38,672 nucleotides of DNA from contig JAAYVC010000089.1 in assembly GCA_012517375.1 (NCBI GenBank), forward strand, positions 1-38,672, written 5' to 3'. Position 1 is the first letter of the stretch. The number at the start of each line of letters is the position of its first letter. Under the pieces are notes generated by a model. That model saw only the letters and a program-made list of their open reading frames with translations, was not told where the DNA came from and ran no database searches. The translations under genes and the position numbers were made by a program. The stretch is from a bacterium (GTDB lineage Bacteria > Hydrothermota > Tepidihabitantia > B3-TA06). This document shows positions 6,879 to 14,098 of this stretch, in pieces.

Positions 6879-7817
6879 ATGTTAGAATCTTCGTGCCGCA
6901 TGGAGGGCAAAATCTCGATTGTCACAGGAGCAAATTCGGGAATAGGATACCAGACCGCGCTGGGTTTAGCGCGAATGGCTGGAGCCGTAGTAATGGTCTG
7001 CCGCAACAAGGAGCGCGCTGAGCGCGCCAGGCGCGAGATAATCCGGCTGAGCGGCAACCGGTCGATTGATTTAATGATTGCCGACATCTCATCGCAAAAT
7101 GATGTAATCCATCTCGCAAGGATGTATAAGGAAAAATACAAACGGCTGGACGTACTCATCAACAATGCCGGCATTTCTGTTGATAAACGTCAAGAAAGCG
7201 TTGACGGATACGAACTGGTTTTTGCCACAAACTACCTCGGTCCCTATCTTTTGACTAACCTCCTTCTTGACACGCTTGAAACCTCGGCGCCATCGCGGAT
7301 AGTCAACGTATCCTCTTTCGTGCACAAGATGGTTCAAGGGATAGATTTCGACGATCTTGACAGACGGAGAGGACGTTTCTCGGCGATGCAAGTTTACTCT
7401 GAATCCAAGCTTGCGATGCTCATGTATTCCTACGAACTCGCAAAAAGACTCGAAGGCACAGGCATATCGGTAAACGCCTTGAACCCCGGGCTCGTAAACA
7501 CCAATCTTGGAAACAGCTATGCTGGTTTCATGAAGGTCAACGCATTAGTTATGAAGACCCTCTTCGGCATTTCCGCGGAGAAAGGAGCCAGAACCAGCAT
7601 TTATCTTGCATCTTCGCCAGAGGTCGCCGGCGTTACAGGGAAATACTTCGAAAAGTGCAGAGAGAAAGAAACAACAAAGGCTTCCTACAATACCAGAGAC
7701 TGGGAAAAACTCTGGGAAATAAGCGAAGCGATGACCGAGAAAGCAAGGGAGCGCGCCGTTCAAAAACCGAAGATACAGCCAATTATTGCGATGCCCGATA
7801 CTAGCCCGCATACCTAG
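6879..7817 (+). CDS. Short-chain dehydrogenase/reductase (retinol-dehydrogenase-like), copy 1
   Basis: NAD(P)-dependent oxidoreductase of the classical SDR superfamily, 312 aa, somewhat long because of a C-terminal extension. Visible motifs are TGANSGIG (residues 16-23, cofactor binding), NNAG (95-98), the SS pair at 145-146, and Tyr173/Lys177 of YSESK, with the PG motif in NPGLVNTNLG. Architecture and the VNVSSF.H..F/D pattern resemble retinol-dehydrogenase-like and protochlorophyllide-reductase-like members; the substrate cannot be told. AAGGAGG 6 nt before the ATG fixes the start. It is followed after 20 nt by a close paralogue, and both share the unusual N-terminus ESSCRMEGK. Confidence 0.9.
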   Translation: MLESSCRMEGKISIVTGANSGIGYQTALGLARMAGAVVMVCRNKERAERARREIIRLSGNRSIDLMIADISSQNDVIHLARMYKEKYKRLDVLINNAGISVDKRQESVDGYELVFATNYLGPYLLTNLLLDTLETSAPSRIVNVSSFVHKMVQGIDFDDLDRRRGRFSAMQVYSESKLAMLMYSYELAKRLEGTGISVNALNPGLVNTNLGNSYAGFMKVNALVMKTLFGISAEKGARTSIYLASSPEVAGVTGKYFEKCREKETTKASYNTRDWEKLWEISEAMTEKARERAVQKPKIQPIIAMPDTSPHT

Positions 7818-7837
7818 TATCCTGAAAAAGGAATCGA

Positions 7838-8767
7838 ATGATGGAATCTTCATGCCGCATGGAGGGCAAGTTTTCAATCGTTACAGGAGCGAATTCAGGA
7901 ATAGGATACGAGACCGCTTTGGGACTTGCAAGGATGGGTTCGGTTGTCGTAACGGTCGCGAAGGACCGTGGTCGTGGCGAGCGGGCAAGACGCAGGATAA
8001 TAGCAGCCAGCGGGAATCCTCATGTTTATTTAGAGATAGCGGACCTTTCCTCTCAGCGGGATGTGCGGGACCTTGCACAAAAATACAAGAAGCGATTTCC
8101 TCGGCTGGACGTACTCGTAAACAACGCCGGTATCTTGATCAACACGTTGCGTAAGAGCAAGGACGGATATGAGCTTACTTTTGCGACTAACTACCTCGGC
8201 CCCTTTCTTCTGACGAGCCTTCTCCTGGGTATATTGAAGAAATCAGCGCCCTCGCGTATAGTAAACGTCTCCTCGTTCGCTCACAGGTTTACAAACGACT
8301 TCGATTTTGACGCCCTTGATATGAACCAGGTTTCCAGCCCGCAGAGTTACACTCAGTCTAAACTGGCGCTGATTATGTTCACCTACGAACTAGCAAAAAG
8401 GCTAGAAGGAACAGGTGTAAGCGTAAACGTGCTCAATCCCGGGCTCGTAAGGACAAACGTGGGCAAGGATCTCACCGGTTTCATGAAGGTCATCGCGGGC
8501 GTTTCGAAGCTTTTTGCGGTTTCACCGGAAAAGGGTGCACAAACAAGCATCTACCTTGCTTCCTCGCCCGAAGTCAGAGGCGTAACGGGAAGGTATTTTT
8601 ACAAATCCCGACAAAAAATTTCGTCAAAAGCTTCATACAGGATAGCGGACTGGTGGAAGCTTTGGGAGATAAGCGAGAAGCTGACCCACACCTCGATAGA
8701 GCAAACAGCTAAAAAATCTGAGATAATCCCCGTTACGGTGCCATACGAAGAGTACGTTCGACACTAA
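7838..8767 (+). CDS. Short-chain dehydrogenase/reductase, copy 2 (tandem paralogue)
   Basis: 309-aa SDR, roughly 60% identical by eye to the preceding gene along its whole length, including the ESSCRMEGK N-terminus. TGANSGIG (16-23), NNAG (95-98), SS at 145-146, and Tyr171/Lys175 of YTQSK are intact, so both copies look functional. The cofactor-binding neighbourhood differs (AKDRGRGERARR against CRNKERAERARR). Probably co-transcribed from the promoter at 6798. An AAGGA site supports the start; ATG 7841 is an alternative one codon in. Tandem duplication with divergence is inferred; separate substrates are possible. Confidence 0.9.
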   Translation: MMESSCRMEGKFSIVTGANSGIGYETALGLARMGSVVVTVAKDRGRGERARRRIIAASGNPHVYLEIADLSSQRDVRDLAQKYKKRFPRLDVLVNNAGILINTLRKSKDGYELTFATNYLGPFLLTSLLLGILKKSAPSRIVNVSSFAHRFTNDFDFDALDMNQVSSPQSYTQSKLALIMFTYELAKRLEGTGVSVNVLNPGLVRTNVGKDLTGFMKVIAGVSKLFAVSPEKGAQTSIYLASSPEVRGVTGRYFYKSRQKISSKASYRIADWWKLWEISEKLTHTSIEQTAKKSEIIPVTVPYEEYVRH

Positions 8768-8770
8768 AGA

Positions 8771-9247
8771 TTATTTTTGGAGTGTGCGGAGTTTAGAAAT
8801 GGCGTCTGAGAGCGATTGACGGAAGCGTTCGGAACGAGGCCAGTTAAGCTCGCGATCGTGAAGGTCTTCAAGCAAGGGAAGGATTGAAGGCCCCAGCTCT
8901 GAAAGCCCCTTCACATAAAGACAAAAGTCATCCTCGCTGCCCGCTCTGGAGTTGAGCCTTGCAAGAATTTCATCTTTCCGTACAGGCATGCGTTTGACAA
9001 GAAACCAGGAGGCAAGGATTGCTAATCCGATTCCTGAAAGCGCGAAAGGAAGTGAAGCTATGATGAGGGAGCTTCCGTCAAATCCTGATGAAAGAGCTAT
9101 TGAGGCGCCTATGGTTCCGGCCAAAAGCTCCAGACCAAGCCAGAAGCCGACTGCAATTCCTATCCCCCGGCCTTTGGAGTAGCCTTTGGAAAGAGTCCTG
9201 CGGCCAAGATATCGAGCGTAGAAGAAAAGCCCTATGAGTTCAAGCAT
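8771..9247 (-). CDS. Small membrane protein of unknown function
   Basis: 158 aa. The N-terminus reads MLELIGLFFYARYLGRRTLSKGYSKGRG, followed by two strong membrane helices at about residues 30-53 and 58-81, then a soluble tail rich in charged residues. The N-terminal pattern (short helix, RYLG-like, KG, G, then large hydrophobic stretch) recalls small membrane proteins common in Bacteroidota, but no function is known to me. Convergent with the SDR pair. The start is supported by a promoter whose -10 box lies 7 nt before the ATG, with no ribosome site. A truncated paralogue of this gene, promoter included, lies at 10657-10785. Confidence 0.75.
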   Translation of the reverse strand: MLELIGLFFYARYLGRRTLSKGYSKGRGIGIAVGFWLGLELLAGTIGASIALSSGFDGSSLIIASLPFALSGIGLAILASWFLVKRMPVRKDEILARLNSRAGSEDDFCLYVKGLSELGPSILPLLEDLHDRELNWPRSERFRQSLSDAISKLRTLQK

Positions 9248-9254
9248 GGGTAGG

Positions 9255-9282
9255 ACTATATGCAGTCCTGAGCCGCAGTCAA
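9255..9282 (-). promoter_or_regulatory. Predicted leaderless promoter for the 9247 gene
   Basis: On the minus strand TTGACT (9282-9277), 16-bp spacer, TATAGT (9260-9255), then 7 nt to ATG. The box positions are preserved in the truncated copy near 10793-10820 (TTAACC, 16 bp, TATTGT, 7 nt). Back-to-back with the plus-strand promoter at 9290. Confidence 0.65.
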
Positions 9283-9289
9283 GCGCAGG

Positions 9290-9317
9290 TTGACAAGCGC
9301 AGACAGGCAGGTATAGT
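9290..9317 (+). promoter_or_regulatory. Predicted promoter for the hydrolase gene at 9340
   Basis: TTGACA (9290-9295), 16-bp spacer, TATAGT (9312-9317). The ATG follows 22 nt later with AAGGAGGAG in the leader. Divergent from the promoter at 9255-9282, with 7 bp between the two -35 boxes. Confidence 0.65.
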
Positions 9318-9339
9318 TGAGCAAATAAGGAGGAGCATA

Positions 9340-10635
9340 ATGCGGTTGACGGCTTTTATGATTTTGCTGATCTCCACGACGGCAATTCTCGATTGTTCGA
9401 TAGACCTGCCTGAGGGCAAGGGTGACGGAACCTACTTATCCCCTGACGCAAAGGCCACACTCATCGTGAATGGAGACGAAAGAATCCTGAAACTGTCCGG
9501 CTCAAATTACGAGATGGGCTACAACTACGGATACCTTCTCGGGGCTGAGATTATCAACGTAATACAGGACTACATCTTTTGGATAATTAAATACGAAGGA
9601 CATGATTACAGCGACGCAGTCAGCGTCCTTAAGGATTTCACCTGGGATAAAGCCTATCTGGACGAAATGCAGGGGATGCTTGACGGAATTAAAGACGCCC
9701 TGCCCGAAGAGGACCGGATGGTAAAACCAAAGGGGGAAAAGGCAAGATTAATTGCACTTGATGACATAAAAATCGCACACGTGCTTGCCGATATGGAGTG
9801 TTCGAGCTTCGCCATCTGGGACGAAGGGCGAAGCGACTCTTCTGTGCTGCTTGCCAGGAATATGGATTACATTCACGATCAGAAAGACGTGGTTAAAAAG
9901 TATCAGGTAATAATCTCGTTCGATGACGGGCTGAATAAACGGTGGGTTTCGACCAGCATTTGCGGATACGCGGGATGCCTTACCGGAATAAACGAAGACG
10001 GGGTATGCGCAATGATGCACAGCACCAATGAATTCCCGACAAGCGATGCAGGCGGCTTCGTACCGAGGGGCTTCGCCCTGCGGAGGATCATCGAAACCGC
10101 GGGGGCATCGAATACCCCAGCCGAAGTAGAAGCGATGTTCGATTCAATGCCTGCCTTAATTGGCAACAACTTTTTCATCTGCTTCCCGAGTCAAGGCAGA
10201 ACCAACGATGAAATTGCCGGTGTAATCGAGTATGACGGCGATGCCACTCATCCTGACGGCAGGGCAACGTTGAGAAGTCCTTCGGACAACCCCGGACTGC
10301 CCAAAAATTCTTCCTGCGACCAGACCCTGGAATTCACCAGCGGCATCATCAATACCAACCACTACCTCAAGAGAAGTACCGGCATACCTGAATCCGGCAC
10401 ATCCAGTGTAGACCGCTACCTCAGCGTCAAGAAGGATCTTATCCAGGCTAAATCAGACGGTAACGCAGACATGGATGAAGCCCTCAAGATTCTCAGAAAC
10501 GTTCAGACCGGAGGAACCATTCATTCTGTAATACTTGAACCGGATAATATGAAACTGCACATCTTTCTGGCTGAACCATATATGAGCGCACCCGACTGTC
10601 AGCGCCGCGACTACGATTTCGAGGAGCTGTTTTGA
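9340..10635 (+). CDS. Secreted C45/Ntn-type hydrolase (acyltransferase or choloylglycine-hydrolase-like)
   Basis: 431 aa with an N-terminal hydrophobic signal (MRLTAFMILLISTTAILDC). The body fits the N-terminal-nucleophile amidase/acyltransferase superfamily related to acyl-CoA:6-aminopenicillanate acyltransferase (peptidase C45) and choloylglycine hydrolase: a GYNYGYLLG stretch near residue 60, the likely nucleophile Cys in ADMECSSFAIWDE, then SSVLLARNMDY, GYAGCLTGINEDGVCAMMHS and a later IINTNHYL segment with the conserved Asn-His type signature. Substrate unknown; amide bonds of a peptide, acyl amino acid or bile-salt-like conjugate are the family range. The Asp before the signal-region Cys makes lipoprotein processing uncertain. 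Strong AAGGAGGAG fixes the start. Confidence 0.8.
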   Translation: MRLTAFMILLISTTAILDCSIDLPEGKGDGTYLSPDAKATLIVNGDERILKLSGSNYEMGYNYGYLLGAEIINVIQDYIFWIIKYEGHDYSDAVSVLKDFTWDKAYLDEMQGMLDGIKDALPEEDRMVKPKGEKARLIALDDIKIAHVLADMECSSFAIWDEGRSDSSVLLARNMDYIHDQKDVVKKYQVIISFDDGLNKRWVSTSICGYAGCLTGINEDGVCAMMHSTNEFPTSDAGGFVPRGFALRRIIETAGASNTPAEVEAMFDSMPALIGNNFFICFPSQGRTNDEIAGVIEYDGDATHPDGRATLRSPSDNPGLPKNSSCDQTLEFTSGIINTNHYLKRSTGIPESGTSSVDRYLSVKKDLIQAKSDGNADMDEALKILRNVQTGGTIHSVILEPDNMKLHIFLAEPYMSAPDCQRRDYDFEELF

Positions 10636-10656
10636 CCCGTAACACCGATAACTCTT

Positions 10657-10785
10657 TCACGAATATGCGCTAGGAATATGTAAACCGACTGCGGCGCTTG
10701 CACCTCCTTCTTTGGTGAACTCCTTGGGAAAAGTTCTGCGGTCGAGATACCGCATGAAAAAGAGGAGGTCTACGAGCTCAAGCAT
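10657..10785 (-). pseudogene. Truncated paralogue of the 8771-9247 membrane protein
   Basis: The first ~35 codons (MLELVDLLFFMRYLDRRTFP...) match the N-terminus of the 9247 gene, then the frame ends at 10657 without the large membrane region. The upstream promoter region is homologous too (CAAGCATG, GGAC, ATATGC, GTC). Remnant of a duplication with both copies in the same orientation, on either side of the hydrolase gene. Confidence 0.7.
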
Positions 10786-10857
10786 GAATTGGACAATATG
10801 CGGTCTGAGATCGCGGTTAAATAGAGCTCTACTAACACGGCTCTGGAATAATATGCG

Positions 10858-10885
10858 TTGACTATTTCCGGTGTCTCGATAGACT
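10858..10885 (+). promoter_or_regulatory. Predicted leaderless promoter of hgcAB
   Basis: TTGACT (10858-10863), 16-bp spacer, TAGACT (10880-10885), then 5 nt to the hgcA ATG. There is no purine-rich ribosome site before the ATG. The -10 match is 4 of 6, so this is weaker than the other promoters. Confidence 0.45.
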
Positions 10886-10890
10886 AAGTA

Positions 10891-11904
10891 ATGACCAAAC
10901 AATCCGAAGCAGATACAAGGACACGGATTAAAGAAACCGATTCGCGCTTATCCATCAGACACCGCTGGGATCACTTCCTTGCGCGCTGGGGCATCAACCG
11001 GAAAGGTCACAGAATAGAACCCGGACTTTACGCGCTCGGTGCCCCATCCCCCAACTCCCCTGTTTTCGTGACCGCAAACTACACGCTTAGCTTCGACGCG
11101 CTGCGAGAGAATCTTGCCGGAGTTGACGCATGGATACTTGTGCTGAATACGAGAGGCATAAACGTATGGTGCGCTGCAGGCAAGGGAACGTTCGGAACAA
11201 CAATGCTGTGCTATTACATCAGGGAAACAGGACTTGAGAAGATTGTGAACCATCGCAAACTGATACTTCCACAATTAGGCGCAACCGGCGTATCCGCACA
11301 CGAGGTAAAGCGCAGAACCGGGTTTTCTGTCGAATACGGACCGATAAGGGCTGAAGATTTGCAAGAATACATGAAGTATGGCAAGGCTGACGAGAAGATG
11401 CGGACCGTTCGCTTCGATATAAAGGACAGGGCGGTTTTGATTCCAGTAGAGTTCGTGGCTTCCTTCGTTTATATGATTGCAGCAGGCGTAGGCTTCTTCT
11501 TTGTCGGAGGATGGCTCGCATCTGTTGCGGCGGCGAGCGCGTTCCTTGCAGGTACAGCGCTCTTCCCCCTCCTCCTCCCATGGATACCCACTAGGGATTT
11601 CAGCTCGAAGGGCTTCATTCTCGGAGGGCTCGTTGCAGTGGGATTTGCCCTGGCAATCTTTTTCACGAACACGACCTCTGTGTGGTGGATGCGCACGGTG
11701 GACTCGGTGATTTATCTTTTGCTGATTCCGCCCGTAACCGCATATCTCGCCTTGAATTTCACGGGTTCGACGACGTTCACGTCCAAGTCGGGCGTAAGAA
11801 GGGAGATGTACAAGTATATTCCTGTGATGGCTTGGCTATTCGGCATTGGGCTGTTGGTAACCGTTTTCGACGTTGTTGTAAAGATAGCTAGGTTGTGGAG
11901 ATGA
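10891..11904 (+). CDS. hgcA: Mercury methylation corrinoid protein HgcA
   Basis: Membrane corrinoid protein that carries the methyl group transferred to Hg(II) to make methylmercury; works with HgcB. The diagnostic cap-helix motif NVWCAAGK is at residues 91-98, with Cys94, the predicted lower cobalt ligand, almost exactly where the Desulfovibrio ND132 protein has Cys93. The cobamide-binding domain (about 40-170) is followed by five membrane helices at about 182-206, 208-231, 241-259, 269-291 and 308-330, the family layout. The FTGSTTFTSKSGV...EM segment between the last two helices also fits. The length of 337 aa is normal. This motif and fold separate it from the CdhD/AcsC proteins of the acetyl-CoA pathway. 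It overlaps hgcB by 4 nt. Confidence 0.95.
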   Translation: MTKQSEADTRTRIKETDSRLSIRHRWDHFLARWGINRKGHRIEPGLYALGAPSPNSPVFVTANYTLSFDALRENLAGVDAWILVLNTRGINVWCAAGKGTFGTTMLCYYIRETGLEKIVNHRKLILPQLGATGVSAHEVKRRTGFSVEYGPIRAEDLQEYMKYGKADEKMRTVRFDIKDRAVLIPVEFVASFVYMIAAGVGFFFVGGWLASVAAASAFLAGTALFPLLLPWIPTRDFSSKGFILGGLVAVGFALAIFFTNTTSVWWMRTVDSVIYLLLIPPVTAYLALNFTGSTTFTSKSGVRREMYKYIPVMAWLFGIGLLVTVFDVVVKIARLWR

Positions 11905-12188
11905 ATGTTGAGAATACCCTGAAGTATGACCCGGAGAAATGCATAGGATGTGGTATGTGCACTGTTGTCTGTCCGCACAGAGTCTTCGCGATGAACTCCA
12001 GGAAAGCACTGCCCGCCAAGCCCGATTTATGCATGGAGTGCGGGGCATGCCAGCGCAACTGCCCGCCAAAGGCGATAACGGTGGATTCGGGAGTCGGCTG
12101 CGCCGCGGCCATGATTCAGGCCGCGCTCACTGGAAGAAAGGAAGCGACATGCGGACCGGACGATGCTGCTTCATCGTGCTGCGGATGA
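11901..12188 (+). CDS. hgcB: Mercury methylation ferredoxin HgcB
   Basis: Small 2[4Fe-4S] ferredoxin, 95 aa, thought to reduce the HgcA corrinoid to Co(I) and to handle Hg(II) through its C-terminal thiols. Cluster motifs are CIGCGMCTVVCP and CMECGACQRNCP; the second is the HgcB-type C(M/I)ECGA signature. GVGCAAAMI follows, and the protein ends in a vicinal Cys pair (SSCCG), as expected for HgcB. The ATG overlaps the hgcA stop (ATGA); a GTG at 11895 is an alternative start two codons upstream. Immediate adjacency to hgcA makes the assignment secure. Confidence 0.95.
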   Translation: MNVENTLKYDPEKCIGCGMCTVVCPHRVFAMNSRKALPAKPDLCMECGACQRNCPPKAITVDSGVGCAAAMIQAALTGRKEATCGPDDAASSCCG

Positions 12189-12209
12189 TTTATCAACAAG
12201 TGATGCGGC

Positions 12210-13205
12210 ATGGAAAAACATGTAGTAAAGATTTATAGTGACCGGATCAGGCGGGAAGTCACTAAGCTGTACGGGACTAAGCCGGAAGCCTTAAAGCTCC
12301 TCGGCGACATAGAGAACTTCGTATACTCCTACCCTCATGACGGGCAGGAGAGGATTCTTCGCGTGACACATTCCTCGCACAGAACCGAAGAAGATATTCG
12401 CGGTGAGATAGACTGGCTTAACTATTTAGCGGCGAGAGGCGTGCCTGCGGCAATGGCGCACACCTCGCCGCAGGGCAATCTGGTTGAGAAAGTGGATGCA
12501 AAAGACGGCTCTTACTTTCTCGTTGTGTCGTTCGAGAAAGCCCCGGGAAAGCTTTTAGGGCAGGGTGAGTGGACACCCGATCTTATCGAGGAGTGGGGCA
12601 GGATAGTGGGAATGACCCATCGGCTGACCAAGGACTACCCGGATCCTGGTAAAGAGATAAGACGCGAACACTGGCATGAGTTCGATTATTTGAGGTGGGA
12701 CCACTACATCCCATCAGATCAACTGATAGTGCTTGAGAAGTGCAAAGCGCTGGTCGAAAGACTCAAGAAACTTCCTTGTGATCGCGAAACCTATGGACTC
12801 GTTCACACCGACATGCACCAGAGCAACCTTCTGGTGGACGGTAAGAGACTGACCGTCATCGATTTCGACGACGCACACCATATCTGGTTTGCTGGTGACA
12901 TCGCGACCCTTCTCTTCTATTCGCGATGGCTTGGCGGCGCGGACGCGGACATGGCTGAGTTTGTGCGCTTTTTCTTAAAGAACTTCTGGAAGGGATACGA
13001 AAAGGAAAACCAGCTTGACGACTGGTGGAAAGAGACCTATCACGATTTCCTGAAACTGAGGGAGATGGTCACCTACGTCTTCATATACAAGAAGCTGGAC
13101 GTTAACGATCTCGACGAACGCGGCAGGGCTATAATGGCTCGCTACAAACAAAACATCGAGAACGATGCACCCCTTGTCAATGTAGATTTCACAAGAATAG
13201 GATAA
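12210..13205 (+). CDS. APH-fold phosphotransferase (SrkA/homoserine-kinase-II-like)
   Basis: 331 aa, aminoglycoside phosphotransferase/choline kinase superfamily. The catalytic loop VHTDMHQSN has His199, Asp201 and Asn206, and the metal-binding VIDFDDA has Asp218. The ATP-binding N-lobe is at about residues 30-110. Members of this fold phosphorylate antibiotics, small alcohols, amino acids or proteins; the tail beyond 225 is closest in style to SrkA/YihE-like kinases. Its start is 22 nt after hgcB and it precedes the methyltransferase by 4 nt, so co-transcription with hgcAB is likely. A role in mercury methylation is not established; possibilities include a protein kinase or a small-molecule kinase. 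Confidence 0.85.
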   Translation: MEKHVVKIYSDRIRREVTKLYGTKPEALKLLGDIENFVYSYPHDGQERILRVTHSSHRTEEDIRGEIDWLNYLAARGVPAAMAHTSPQGNLVEKVDAKDGSYFLVVSFEKAPGKLLGQGEWTPDLIEEWGRIVGMTHRLTKDYPDPGKEIRREHWHEFDYLRWDHYIPSDQLIVLEKCKALVERLKKLPCDRETYGLVHTDMHQSNLLVDGKRLTVIDFDDAHHIWFAGDIATLLFYSRWLGGADADMAEFVRFFLKNFWKGYEKENQLDDWWKETYHDFLKLREMVTYVFIYKKLDVNDLDERGRAIMARYKQNIENDAPLVNVDFTRIG

Positions 13206-13209
13206 ACGG

Positions 13210-14055
13210 ATGGCTCTTTTGTATAAACCCGGCAAGAAGATTATTGAAGAAACACTCCTAACGCTTAAGGAGCGAGGCAACCAAGTCGCGCAGGACGCAA
13301 GATTCAATTACGAAGCTCCGGACGGTCTTCGCAGGGAGGTTGCATTCCGGGACGAAGACTTCCTGAACCACTTGTCAGCAACACAGGACGAGTGCATGGT
13401 CGATTCGATTCTGGAGATGCTCAAAAAGAGAAAACTTGTTCCAACCGATGCGTTCTATCGCAAGGACGCCTATGACAGGCTCGTGAAACTGACCAGGGAA
13501 GACTGGTTCTTTCCCTGGACGACTTTTACGAGAGCGATGCGCAGGCTCTTCTACATGCTTTCCTCCGTCAAACAAGCAAAGACGGTCGTCGGTATCGGAA
13601 TCTTTTACGGCTACACGCTCGCGTACAGCGCTGCCCCGAGTTGCGGCAGAGATAAAGCATATTCTGCAGACAAGGTTTACGGTATAGACATCAACGAAAA
13701 GGCAATCGAGGGCGCCAAAAAGAACTTCTCGACACTCGAAGGCGCTGAGCACGTTAAGCTGGTAGCCGAGGATGGCCGCTCGTTCGCTGAACGCTTCGAT
13801 GGAACTATTGATTTCCTCCATCTTGATGCGGACGATGGAAAAAAAGGAAAAGGCCTTTACCTCTACCTTCTGAGAAAGCTCTACCCAAGGCTTTCAGCCG
13901 GCGCATGGGTTCTAGCGCACGATGTGACCGAACCGGTATTCAGTAAAAGAGGTGTGTTTAAGGAGTATCTCGCATACGTAAGGAACGCTGCAAATTTCTC
14001 GGAAAGCATCCTTTTCGACATCGACAACTACGGCCTGGAGCTTTCAATAAAATGA
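13210..14055 (+). CDS. SAM-dependent methyltransferase (class I, O-methyltransferase-like)
   Basis: 281 aa. The N-terminal ~110 residues are helical and have no recognised family. The Rossmann core follows: TVVGIGIFYGYTLAYSA as motif I, VYGIDINEKAIEGAKKNF as the acidic SAM-ribose strand, HVKLVAEDGRSF, then IDFLHLDADDG in the position of the metal/active-site motif of catechol-type O-methyltransferases. Substrate unknown. Four nt after the kinase gene, so probably in the hgcAB transcription unit. Whether it has anything to do with methyl supply to HgcA is speculation; HgcA is expected to take its methyl from methyl-tetrahydrofolate-type donors. Confidence 0.8.
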   Translation: MALLYKPGKKIIEETLLTLKERGNQVAQDARFNYEAPDGLRREVAFRDEDFLNHLSATQDECMVDSILEMLKKRKLVPTDAFYRKDAYDRLVKLTREDWFFPWTTFTRAMRRLFYMLSSVKQAKTVVGIGIFYGYTLAYSAAPSCGRDKAYSADKVYGIDINEKAIEGAKKNFSTLEGAEHVKLVAEDGRSFAERFDGTIDFLHLDADDGKKGKGLYLYLLRKLYPRLSAGAWVLAHDVTEPVFSKRGVFKEYLAYVRNAANFSESILFDIDNYGLELSIK

Positions 14056-14098
14056 AATCGGCGCAACCAAAATCTACTCTCACTCGTCTGATAATAAA

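Noticed and set aside
10891-11904. CdhD/AcsC corrinoid subunit of acetyl-CoA synthase
   Set aside because: The C-terminal five-helix membrane domain, the NVWCAAGK motif and the adjacent HgcB-type ferredoxin point to HgcA.
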